Counted from the stretch's first letter, positions 1 to 5,344 are shown. The stretch is 5,344 bases of DNA from Prevotellaceae bacterium (GCA_031257455.1 JAIROQ010000035.1:1-5344), one strand, 5' to 3'. Notes: generated by a model from the letters alone, not told the origin. Numbers and translations are program-made.

Positions 1-1630
1 CTACCCGTCCCTGTATATTCTTTTTTGCCGCTTCTATGGGATATTTCAGGTTGGCTCTGACAAACTCCGAGAGCTTGGCCACTCCGCCGGGGTATTCGGG
101 TTGCACATCTACTGCGCCGGCTTGATAAATGGGCACAGTGAAACGTACCGTCTTTGTTTTTGCCGTGTCTTTGTGGGAATGATCGGCTTGTGCAGTTTCT
201 AATGGCGGAGGCGGAGGCGTTTGTGCTTTTCCCGCAGCAGCGCCTTTTTGTACGGTTATCGAACTTATGTTATCCGGTGATAGGTCATTTAATTGTTCCT
301 TTAACCGTTCATCATCACCGTTCAGAACAAGCGTTTCACCGGATTTCGTAATAATGGTTATTTTGGCATCGCTCTTACCCTCTATCGTTTCATCCGATTT
401 CGTAAGAATGGCAGCAATGCCATCTTGTACGCTTATCGAACTTATGTTATCCGGTGATATGTCCTTTGATAGGTCATTTAACTGTTCCTTTAACTGTTCA
501 TCAGTCCCGCTCAGAATAAGCGTTTCACCGGATTTCATAATAATGGTTATTGTGGCGGTGTCCTCCTCTTTATTGGCGTTTCCCGCAGCAGCGCCTTTTT
601 GTACGGTTATTGAACTTATGTTCTCCGGTGATAGGTCATTTAACTGTTCCTTTAATTGTTCATTATTCCCGCTCAAAACAAGCGTTTCACCGGATTTCGA
701 AACAGTGATTATTGTAGCGCCGCTCTTACCGTTATTGATGAATAGCGTATCAGGAGGCGTAATAGTTGCAACAACTGTTTTTTCAGTGTTTACCGGCGAA
801 GGCATTTCCGCCGTAGAGAGTCCGAACAGGGCTACCGGCAATACGATAGCGGGTAGCATGCAGCATAGTTTCAAGGCAAAAAATTTGCCTGTGTTGTTTT
901 TAGTCATCATAATTAGTCGTTTTTTAGTGAGTGAATAATTAAACCCATTGGCGTGTTCCGGATGTACGCCGGTGGTTTGGCGAAATAAAAGTTTTTGGTA
1001 TATGTTGACATCGACGCCACGTGCCAATACCTGCGCGTCCGCAAGGTATTCATGCGTGGCTACGATGGATTTTTTCAATTGCCAGGCAATGGGATTAAAC
1101 CATTGAAACATCACAAACAATTGCGCGATGGCCAAATCTACGCTGTGTAGCTGGCGGGCATGCGCCTGTTCGTGCCATAAAATTTTCTCGTAGTCGCCGG
1201 CGGATAATGTGCTTCTGTTGATATAGATTTTCCGGAAAAAAGTAAATGCCGAATAATTTTTAGTATCCGAAAAACGGCTTGCCGCAATAATGCGGCGCAT
1301 GAGGTATAGTTGTCTGCAAAAACGGAAAGCCACAAATCCGGCGCCCGAGAAATAAATAATCAATAACGGCATGACAGGGGAAAAACTTTGTGTAACCGGC
1401 GCGGCCAACGGCCCGGCAGAAAATTCTTCCATAAAAATAACAGGCGAATATTCTTCCGGCGGCAGCAAGGGCAACCGCAGCAACGGAATAATGCCGCTGA
1501 ACGGAATAATCGACAACAAATAAAACCGGTTGAACGCGAAATGCGTTTCTTTGCGCAGCAGCGCATAATAAGCCACCCAAAGGACGGCCGCGCACACGCT
1601 TGATTCCAAAAGATAGGTCAGGAAAGTCAT
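1..1630 (-). CDS. BlaR1-like M56 membrane metalloprotease with triple internal repeat and TonB-type C-terminus (3' end cut by window edge)
   Basis: Reading from ATG at 1630 gives 543 codons without a stop up to the window edge. Seen: hydrophobic helices near residues 4-25, 36-56, 86-104 and 250-272; the gluzincin site HEQAH at 153-157 and a downstream HEYLAD (193-198) whose Glu194 is the expected third zinc ligand; and the WFNPIAW segment typical of the family. After the last helix come three repeat units (about 306-467), a PPPPP linker (472-476) and the start of a TonB C-terminal domain (about 507-543, with PEYPGG and IQGRV). Family knowledge: BlaR1/MecR1 proteins sense an outside signal and cleave, or trigger cleavage of, the BlaI repressor. 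No penicillin-binding sensor domain is present, so the signal is unknown and beta-lactam sensing should not be assumed. The gene starts 2 bp after the repressor stop, so the two are almost certainly co-transcribed. Some tens of C-terminal residues are probably missing. Confidence 0.93.
   Translation of the reverse strand, partial: MTFLTYLLESSVCAAVLWVAYYALLRKETHFAFNRFYLLSIIPFSGIIPLLRLPLLPPEEYSPVIFMEEFSAGPLAAPVTQSFSPVMPLLIIYFSGAGFVAFRFCRQLYLMRRIIAASRFSDTKNYSAFTFFRKIYINRSTLSAGDYEKILWHEQAHARQLHSVDLAIAQLFVMFQWFNPIAWQLKKSIVATHEYLADAQVLARGVDVNIYQKLLFRQTTGVHPEHANGFNYSLTKKRLIMMTKNNTGKFFALKLCCMLPAIVLPVALFGLSTAEMPSPVNTEKTVVATITPPDTLFINNGKSGATIITVSKSGETLVLSGNNEQLKEQLNDLSPENISSITVQKGAAAGNANKEEDTATITIIMKSGETLILSGTDEQLKEQLNDLSKDISPDNISSISVQDGIAAILTKSDETIEGKSDAKITIITKSGETLVLNGDDERLKEQLNDLSPDNISSITVQKGAAAGKAQTPPPPPLETAQADHSHKDTAKTKTVRFTVPIYQAGAVDVQPEYPGGVAKLSEFVRANLKYPIEAAKKNIQGRV
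230..715 (-). repeat. Three tandem copies of a ~45-residue coding repeat in the M56 gene
   Basis: Unit 1 is at 581-715 (residues 306-350), unit 2 at 410-553 (360-407) and unit 3 at 230-364 (423-467). Each contains KSGETL, then LKEQLNDLS, then a (E/D)NISSI(T/S)VQ(K/D)G motif. Over the 37 residues from GETL to the end of the unit, units 1 and 3 differ at 5 positions, and long DNA stretches are identical apart from single-base changes, which points to fairly recent duplication. The box gcgtttcaccggattt recurs exactly at 331, 520 and 682, giving spacings of 189 and 162 bp, both multiples of three. The SPENISSITVQKG end resembles the NPEDIESI-VLK motif of TonB-dependent receptor plug domains, so each unit may be a degenerate plug-like fold. 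That last point is inference. Confidence 0.9.
380..409 (-). repeat. Decayed partial fourth repeat unit
   Basis: Between units 2 and 3 the protein reads ILTKSDETIE (residues 408-417), matching the unit start I-TKSGETL. At DNA level cgtttcatccgatttcg (388-404) closely matches the unit box cgtttcaccggatttcg. It is followed by GKSDA, which mirrors the GKSGA leading into unit 1. This looks like the remnant of a further duplication or of unequal recombination inside the array. Confidence 0.6.
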
Positions 1631-1632
1631 GG

Positions 1633-2040
1633 TTATTTTCTCCTTTTTTGCAGATTCGTTGTTTTCTTTTCTTGCAGCTCTTTTTCGATGAGTTGCTTTA
1701 TGGCTTCCAGTTCCTGTACCGAGAGGTTTTCCTGTTGCGTAAAGAAGGAAACCATTTCCGGCACGGAGTTCCCGAAGAAATTATGCATCACTTCTTTCAT
1801 GTAGCCGCGCGTATATTTCTCTTTTTCTATCAATGGGTAATAGCGGTGGAAGCGGCCATGCGCCTTGTGTCCGACCACGCCTTTCTGTTCCAGGATACGT
1901 ATAATAGTGGACACCGTATTATATGCCGGTTTGGGTTTGGGCATTTCGGCGACCAAGTCCTGCACCAGCGCTTCGCCTTTATTCCAGAGGATGTGCATCA
2001 CTTCGCTTTCGGCTTTGGTCAGTTCGATGATTTTTTTCAT
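1633..2040 (-). CDS. BlaI/MecI/CopY-family winged-helix repressor
   Basis: A 135-residue protein of normal family length. Residues 1-75 form the winged-helix DNA-binding domain: LTKAESEVMHILW opens helix 1, AYNTVSTIIRILEQKGVV is the recognition helix, and GRFHRYYPL is the wing. Residues about 80-125 form the dimerisation part, with FFTQQENLSVQELEAIKQLIEKEL aligning to the MecI C-terminal helices. Family knowledge: the dimer represses its own operon and is inactivated by proteolysis when the partner M56 protein is activated. In staphylococcal BlaI/MecI the cut is between Asn101 and Phe102; the aligned position here is Phe99-Phe100. The gene is first in the operon, 2 bp before the protease, behind a promoter with two palindromes. 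The start is the ATG at 2040; no Shine-Dalgarno sequence is visible. Targets beyond its own operon are unknown. Confidence 0.95.
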   Translation of the reverse strand: MKKIIELTKAESEVMHILWNKGEALVQDLVAEMPKPKPAYNTVSTIIRILEQKGVVGHKAHGRFHRYYPLIEKEKYTRGYMKEVMHNFFGNSVPEMVSFFTQQENLSVQELEAIKQLIEKELQEKKTTNLQKRRK

Positions 2041-2057
2041 GATGATTATATTTTCTG

Positions 2058-2085
2058 CAAAGATAAACTAAAATTTTAGTTCAAA
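2058..2085 (-). promoter_or_regulatory. Bacteroidetes-type promoter of the BlaI-M56 operon
   Basis: On the minus strand TATCTTTG (2065-2058) matches the -7 consensus TAnnTTTG exactly. A TTTG (2085-2082) lies 16 bp upstream as a -33 candidate; this spacing is shorter than the usual 19-21 bp, and a TTAG with 20 bp spacing is an alternative. Transcription would start about 10-12 nt before the ATG, leaving a very short leader. Confidence 0.7.
2066..2081. promoter_or_regulatory. Operator 1: 16-bp perfect palindrome
   Basis: AACTAAAATTTTAGTT is perfectly self-complementary. It fills exactly the space between the candidate -33 TTTG and the -7 box, so a bound dimer would block RNA polymerase. It is the most likely binding site for the BlaI-family repressor encoded just downstream; BlaI-family operators are typically short dyads inside the promoter. 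Confidence 0.75.
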
Positions 2086-2100
2086 CTAATTTTTTAGTTT
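2083..2100. promoter_or_regulatory. Operator 2: AAACTAA-TTTT-TTAGTTT inverted repeat
   Basis: Seven-base arms separated by TTTT, centred 18 bp from operator 1 and sharing its ACTA/TAGT half-sites. The spacing is about 1.7 helical turns, like the paired sites of other BlaI-type promoters, and would suit cooperative binding of two dimers. It covers the candidate -33 region. Confidence 0.65.
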
Positions 2101-2183
2101 AAAAATTATTAAATGGCTGGAATTAAGGTGGAAAATTTTACTAAATAATATCCGAAAATGACACCAAATAGCGTATTTCAGGT

Positions 2184-2549
2184 TTAAAGCGCACTATTTT
2201 GTGTGGTATTAAGAAATTCTTTTACTTGCCTTTCAAGAGCAGGCAAGTAATTAACGATGATTAACCATAGTACATCTTCCGAAACACTGTCATATCCGTG
2301 TATAATGCGATTTCGCGTATCCACAATTTTACGGGAAGCGTTTATCGGGAAATCGGGGTCAATTTTTAATATCCGATTCATTGCTTCCCCGATAATTTCA
2401 ATATTGCGTTCAACGGCTTTACGGGTTTTTATATCTTTTTGAAACTCGAAAAAATTGCGTTGTGCAGGCAGGAAATCGAATATTTCCGACACGGATTGCG
2501 CTATATCCATCAAGTAAATCTTAATATCGGATGTCTTACTGTTTTGCAT
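2184..2549 (-). CDS. hepT: HepT-like HEPN RNase toxin (type VII toxin-antitoxin)
   Basis: A 121-residue all-helical protein of the DUF86/HepT family. The catalytic HEPN motif Rx4HxY is intact: R79, H84 and Y86 in RNRIIHGYD. The segment RKAVERNIEIIGEAMNRI (about 43-60) is a second family hallmark. Family knowledge: HepT dimers cleave RNA and stop growth, and the MntA partner neutralises them by adding AMP to the tyrosine of this motif. The chosen start is the ATG at 2549, because the next residues (MQNSKTSDIKIYL) fit the family N-terminus. An ATG at 2570 and a TTG at 2573 would add 7 or 8 residues. With the chosen start the gene overlaps the end of mntA by 14 nt in another frame, indicating translational coupling. 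Base composition is AT-rich compared with the BlaI and peptidase genes. No terminator is evident before the BlaI promoter. Confidence 0.9.
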   Translation of the reverse strand: MQNSKTSDIKIYLMDIAQSVSEIFDFLPAQRNFFEFQKDIKTRKAVERNIEIIGEAMNRILKIDPDFPINASRKIVDTRNRIIHGYDSVSEDVLWLIIVNYLPALERQVKEFLNTTQNSAL

Positions 2550-2838
2550 AAACCAACTGTTTGGTATCATCAATATGTTTGCGCATAAAAGGATTTCTGA
2601 TTGCCTTATCTTCCAGTAAATCCACCGGGCGCTGAAGTAAATCCTGTAAGGTAAATTTCAAATTGAAATAGCTGTCGGCATAAACTAACGGGTCGGACGC
2701 GTCAATGTCTACTACCAAGTCAATATCACTTTTCTCGTTGAAATGATTTGTCAAGACAGAGCCGAATACATGCAATGATTTTACCCTGTTCTGCCGGCAA
2801 CATTCCACTACCCTGTTTTTGTAATTATCCAAATACAT
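2536..2838 (-). CDS. mntA: MntA-like minimal nucleotidyltransferase antitoxin
   Basis: A 100-residue protein with the complete minimal nucleotidyltransferase signature GSx10DxD: G26-S27, then D38 and D40 in KSDIDL. A third acidic residue, D73 in PVDLL, completes the metal-binding triad. Length matches the MNT family. Family knowledge: MntA uses ATP to AMPylate the HEPN toxin and so neutralises it. The gene comes first and its end overlaps the toxin start, so antitoxin is made before toxin. The start is the ATG at 2838, with a perfect -7 promoter box 28 bp upstream and an AT-rich leader without a Shine-Dalgarno sequence. All catalytic residues are present, so the antitoxin should be active. 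An antibiotic-nucleotidyltransferase role is unlikely because the protein is far too short. Confidence 0.9.
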   Translation of the reverse strand: MYLDNYKNRVVECCRQNRVKSLHVFGSVLTNHFNEKSDIDLVVDIDASDPLVYADSYFNLKFTLQDLLQRPVDLLEDKAIRNPFMRKHIDDTKQLVYAKQ

Positions 2839-2866
2839 TTCTACAAAAAATTAACTGATACTACCA

Positions 2867-2874
2867 CAAAGATA
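2867..2874 (-). promoter_or_regulatory. Promoter -7 box of mntA-hepT
   Basis: Minus-strand TATCTTTG matches TAnnTTTG and is identical to the box of the BlaI operon. No good -33 TTTG lies 19-21 bp upstream. An ATACT pentamer on the plus strand occurs on both sides of the box (2858-2862 and 2875-2879), a possible but unproven regulator site. Confidence 0.55.
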
Positions 2875-2948
2875 ATACTTTTTCAGATAAAGGTAATATA
2901 ACGATGCTGACAAAAATAGCAAGATTTAAGATTGGCTTGCGCAGTAAG

Positions 2949-2986
2949 AGAGCCGGCGGTATGGAAACGTACCGGCGGTTTTTTTT
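2949..2986 (+). terminator. Rho-independent terminator on the plus strand without an upstream gene
   Basis: CCGGCGGTA (2953-2961) pairs with TACCGGCGG (2970-2978) with one G-G mismatch and an 8-nt loop, followed by eight T (2979-2986); the bases at 2949-2951 can also pair with the first Ts. Orientation is plus strand only, because the minus strand has no T tract after the hairpin. The two flanking genes, mntA (minus) and the peptidase (plus), diverge from here, so no annotated gene needs it. Confidence 0.55.
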
Positions 2987-2995
2987 AGTGGAAGA

Positions 2996-3046
2996 TGGAG
3001 AGTGGAGAGTTGAAAATGGCTTTTAGTTATGAGTTATGAATTATGA
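2996..3046. repeat. Heptamer tandem repeats
   Basis: Two short runs with period 7: tggagag twice (2996-3009), then gttatga, gttatga, attatga (3026-3046). They lie in non-coding sequence between divergent genes. No function is indicated. Confidence 0.7.
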
Positions 3047-3074
3047 GTGGCAGCAAGCGCAGTGGCGCGAGCCC

Positions 3075-3101
3075 AATCTGTAAATCCGTAAATCTGTAAA
3101 T
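3075..3101. repeat. Octamer tandem repeat (aatcYgta)
   Basis: Three full copies of aatctgta / aatccgta / aatctgta plus a partial fourth, directly after a GGCGCGAGCC unit. The same aatccgta string recurs once after the last GGCGCAAGCC unit (3167-3174), so it belongs to the repeated cassette. Confidence 0.75.
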
Positions 3102-3116
3102 TCTTTTGGCGTCAGC

Positions 3117-3154
3117 TTAAATCTTTAAATTTTTGAATTTTTAAATCTTTAAAT
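3117..3154. repeat. Pair of 14-bp direct repeats TTAAATCTTTAAAT
   Basis: Exact copies at 3117-3130 and 3141-3154, separated by ten A/T-rich bases. The stretch is nearly pure A/T and would bend or melt easily. It lies about 30-70 bp upstream of the peptidase promoter. Confidence 0.75.
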
Positions 3155-3183
3155 TGGCGCAAGCCAAATCCGTAAATCTTCAC

Positions 3184-3191
3184 TATCTTTG
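3184..3191 (+). promoter_or_regulatory. Promoter -7 box of the peptidase gene
   Basis: TATCTTTG matches TAnnTTTG and sits 15 bp before the ATG at 3207. No clear TTTG -33 element is found at normal spacing. The TTG inside this box (3189) is in frame with the gene, but it overlaps the promoter, so it cannot be the start of a transcript made here. This decides for the ATG at 3207. Confidence 0.6.
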
Positions 3192-3206
3192 TTTTTATTT
3201 ATTTTC

Positions 3207-5288
3207 ATGAGAACAATACGCTTTTTAATCTCCGGCCTGATCCTGTTTACCGGCGGTTCCCTTGCGGCGCAAAAGAAACAGCTGACCGACTCAGCACTCC
3301 GCAATCATTCCGTGCAGATAACCGACCCGGTACTGCACGTGAAAGAGTGGCGCGGGAACCTGGTAATGCTGCACAGCGCGGCCTCGCCCGTATGGGACAG
3401 CCGCACGGTGGTAGTAGATGCGGCGGAAGGGAAAATCATCAGTGATACCAAAGGACCGGAAGAACATGCAAGTTCCGGCGCCGGCGCGGAACAGTTCATT
3501 GCCACTATCGAAGGGGCGGTCAATCCTGTGCTGTCGCCCGATTCGGCCTATGTGGCCTTTACGCGCCGGAACGATTTATATACCGTCCGCCTTGCCGACC
3601 GGAAGGAAATGCGCCTCACGTTTGACGGTAGCGACAGTATCCTGAATGGCTATGCTTCGTGGGTTTATATGGAAGAAATACTCGGGCGCGCCGGCCGTTA
3701 CCGCGCTTTCTGGTGGTCGCCCGACAGCCGGCGTCTGGCGTTTTTCCGCACAGACGACAGCCGCGTGCCGCTGTTCACGATTACCGACAGCCCCGGGAAA
3801 AACGGCTATGTGGAAACCATGCGTTACCCCAAAGCCGGCGATGCGCTGCCGCAAGTGAAGGCCGGTATGGTGTCGCCCGATGGCGGCGAAATCATCTGGG
3901 CGCTCATCGACAACGACACGGAACACTATCTGGGCTTGCCCTACTGGCGTCCGGACGGGCAGGCATTGTGGCTGCAATGGCTCAACCGCGACCAAAACCG
4001 GTATAAACTGTGGGAAATAGCGGCGGCTTCCGGCGTAGCGAAAGAACTGTACGAAGAGCGGCAAAATACGTGGATTTCCTTAGATGACGAACCGCGTATC
4101 CATTTTTTATCATCCGGCAAAGGATTTATACTGGTAAGCGATAAAAGCGGCTGGCGGCAGCTGTACCTGCATGACATGAACGGCCGCCTGCAGCATCGCA
4201 TCACCTCCGGAAGCTATACCGTAACGGAAATACTGGCGGTGGATGAAAAAGCAAAGACCGTTTATTTTACCGGCTACAAAGACCAGCCCGGCGCACAGGA
4301 TTTTTACAAGGCAGGGATGGACGGCAAACGCCTGCAACGCCTTTCATTTGGCGAGTATTCCCACCGGATAGCTTTGTCGCCCGATAACCGGTATTTTGTT
4401 ACGACTTATTCCAATGCGGAAACGCCGCCACAGGTAGCCCTGTACCGCACCAACGGGACGTTCGTTTGCTTCATTCAGGATACAAAGAACGCGAATTTTG
4501 ATTTATATGAACGTCCGGAAACCCGCTTCCTTACACTTCGCAGCGATGACGGACGTTTTCTCATCCCCCTGCGCATCACTTATCCCCTGCACGGGGAAAC
4601 GGGGAAAACATATCCCGTAAAACTGAATGTTTACGGCGGCCCCGGCATCATGCAGGTGCGTAATGAGTGGAGCGACACATTTGGCGGCGATGCTCACCGC
4701 TACGCCCGGGACGGCCTGCTGCAAGTAACCCTTGACCACCGCGGCAGCGGGCACAATGGAAAAACCGGACAGGAAGAAATGTTCCGCCGGCTCGGCTATT
4801 GGGAAATAGCGGATTATTCGCAGGCCGTGCGCTGGCTGGCAGAAAATGCACAAGCCGATACGGGGAAAATAATGATTACCGGGTTCAGCTACGGCGGCTA
4901 CATCACCTGTTATGCATTGACTTACGGCGCAGGAGTATTTACGCATGGCATCGCCGGCGGCAGCGTTACCGACTGGCAACTCTACGATGCTGTTTACACC
5001 GAGCGTTACATGGACACGCCCGCCGATAATCCCGAAGGTTATGCAGCCGCTTCGGCGCTCACACATGCCGCCGGATTAAAGGGAAAACTGCTGCTCACGC
5101 ATGGCCTGCGCGATGAAAACGTACATGCGCAAAATACTTTTCAATTGGTTTCGGTGTTGGAAAATTTGAAAAAGGATTTTGAGATGATACTTTATCCCGA
5201 ATCGCGGCACGGTTATCGCGGCGCTAAACGCGAACACAGCCGCGAAAAGGAACGGGAATTTATTTATACCTACTTGTTGGAAAAATAA
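3207..5288 (+). CDS. Exported S9B family dipeptidyl peptidase (DPP IV / prolyl tripeptidyl peptidase type)
   Basis: Starting at ATG 3207 the protein has 693 residues, close to the usual length for bacterial DPP IV. Residues 1-21 form a signal peptide (positive start, hydrophobic core, likely cut after LAA before Gln22), with no lipobox Cys. Residues about 90-420 form the eight-bladed propeller, with repeated SPD turns and the double-Glu motif YMEE (E156, E157) that binds the substrate N-terminus. Residues about 470-693 form the alpha/beta-hydrolase domain: Ser561 in GFSYGGY, Asp636 in RDENVH and His668 in ESRHGY make the triad. VYGGP (Tyr476) supplies the oxyanion tyrosine, and YDAVYTERYM (Y593, Y597) forms the proline S1 pocket. 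Expected reaction: release of Xaa-Pro dipeptides from peptide N-termini in the periplasm or at the cell surface; a tripeptidyl specificity cannot be excluded from sequence. All key residues are intact. It appears monocistronic within this window and is GC-richer than the toxin-antitoxin genes. Confidence 0.95.
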   Translation: MRTIRFLISGLILFTGGSLAAQKKQLTDSALRNHSVQITDPVLHVKEWRGNLVMLHSAASPVWDSRTVVVDAAEGKIISDTKGPEEHASSGAGAEQFIATIEGAVNPVLSPDSAYVAFTRRNDLYTVRLADRKEMRLTFDGSDSILNGYASWVYMEEILGRAGRYRAFWWSPDSRRLAFFRTDDSRVPLFTITDSPGKNGYVETMRYPKAGDALPQVKAGMVSPDGGEIIWALIDNDTEHYLGLPYWRPDGQALWLQWLNRDQNRYKLWEIAAASGVAKELYEERQNTWISLDDEPRIHFLSSGKGFILVSDKSGWRQLYLHDMNGRLQHRITSGSYTVTEILAVDEKAKTVYFTGYKDQPGAQDFYKAGMDGKRLQRLSFGEYSHRIALSPDNRYFVTTYSNAETPPQVALYRTNGTFVCFIQDTKNANFDLYERPETRFLTLRSDDGRFLIPLRITYPLHGETGKTYPVKLNVYGGPGIMQVRNEWSDTFGGDAHRYARDGLLQVTLDHRGSGHNGKTGQEEMFRRLGYWEIADYSQAVRWLAENAQADTGKIMITGFSYGGYITCYALTYGAGVFTHGIAGGSVTDWQLYDAVYTERYMDTPADNPEGYAAASALTHAAGLKGKLLLTHGLRDENVHAQNTFQLVSVLENLKKDFEMILYPESRHGYRGAKREHSREKEREFIYTYLLEK

Positions 5289-5344
5289 TCCAGAGTTGAA
5301 AGAAGTACGGGCAGGTTTCCGTTTTTCTGTTATTTTTCGTTAAA

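Larger units (their letters stand above)
2921..3180. repeat. Possible MITE-like intergenic element bounded by imperfect inverted repeats
   Basis: The left arm is 2921-2942 and the right arm 3157-3180. Read towards each other they share GCGCAAGCCAA followed, after a short mismatch, by TAAATCTT. Further diverged direct copies of the GGCGCAAGCC unit lie at 3064-3073 and 3108-3117. The interior consists of a terminator hairpin and short tandem repeats, with no protein-coding frame. No target-site duplication is visible, so mobility is only a hypothesis; it may simply be a Bacteroidales intergenic repeat cluster. Confidence 0.4.

Noticed and set aside
267..938. A 223-codon open frame on the plus strand with internal repeats
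   Set aside because: It lies wholly antisense to the M56 gene, whose frame has clear zinc-site, membrane and TonB motifs. Its repeats are the reverse reading of the M56 repeat units.
1..1630. Beta-lactam resistance sensor (true BlaR1)
   Set aside because: The zinc protease part fits, but no penicillin-binding sensor domain or beta-lactamase gene is present; the C-terminal part is repeats plus a TonB-type domain.
1600..2079. A 159-codon plus-strand frame rich in Phe and His
   Set aside because: It is antisense to the BlaI-type repressor and covers its promoter and operators. The composition is typical of a shadow frame and no family is recognisable.
3063..3180. CRISPR array suggested by regularly spaced repeats
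   Set aside because: The repeat copies are diverged, the spacing sequence is itself repetitive rather than unique, and no cas gene is present.
3189..3206. Alternative TTG start of the peptidase, six codons upstream
   Set aside because: The TTG overlaps the -7 promoter box, and the signal peptide starts naturally at the ATG at 3207.
3576..4064. A 162-codon minus-strand frame, and another of 187 codons at 4503-5066
   Set aside because: Both are opposite the S9 peptidase, whose frame shows a full signal peptide, propeller and triad. The antisense frames show no recognisable motifs.
5307..5326. Possible terminator after the peptidase (ACGG / CCGT with a T run)
   Set aside because: Only four base pairs with an eight-base loop. 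This is too weak to call, and the window ends soon after.

Overview
The window looks like chromosomal DNA of a member of the Bacteroidota, most plausibly Bacteroidales. Three transcription units each carry the same octamer TATCTTTG just upstream of the start codon, a perfect match to the Bacteroidetes -7 box TAnnTTTG, and none has a clear Shine-Dalgarno sequence. The gene content also fits: a BlaI repressor paired with an M56 metalloprotease that ends in a TonB-type domain, and an exported S9B dipeptidyl peptidase. The genus cannot be read from this stretch.

Layout. Positions 1-2100 (minus strand) hold a two-gene signalling operon: a BlaI/MecI-type repressor (1633-2040), then, 2 bp later, an M56 (BlaR1-like) membrane metalloprotease that runs off the left edge (1-1630, 543 codons open, no stop seen). 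Its promoter region carries two adjacent AACTA/TAGTT palindromes; the first exactly fills the gap between candidate -33 and -7 elements, so the repressor probably controls its own operon. The protease has no penicillin-sensor domain. After its last membrane helix it has three tandem copies of a roughly 45-residue unit, a proline linker and the start of a TonB C-terminal domain.

Positions 2184-2838 (minus strand) hold a complete MntA-HepT type VII toxin-antitoxin module: a minimal nucleotidyltransferase (antitoxin) followed, with overlapping ends, by a HEPN RNase (toxin). This segment is visibly richer in A+T than the genes on both sides, which suggests separate acquisition.

Positions 2839-3206 are a 368-base stretch without a convincing gene. 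It holds the mntA promoter, a rho-independent terminator on the plus strand with no gene in front of it, and dense short repeats (7-mer and 8-mer tandems, 14-bp direct repeats, and four copies, one inverted, of a GGCGCAAGCC-type unit). The outermost inverted copies bound about 260 bp and end three bases before the -7 box of the next gene.

Positions 3207-5288 (plus strand) hold a complete dipeptidyl-peptidase-IV-family serine protease with signal peptide, beta-propeller, catalytic triad and S1-pocket motif. It is probably a periplasmic or surface enzyme that cuts Xaa-Pro dipeptides (or tripeptides) from proline-rich peptides. Positions 5289-5344 contain no gene and no convincing terminator.

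The three modules (sensor operon, toxin-antitoxin pair, peptidase) have no evident shared pathway. Their contiguity is most simply ordinary gene neighbourhood.
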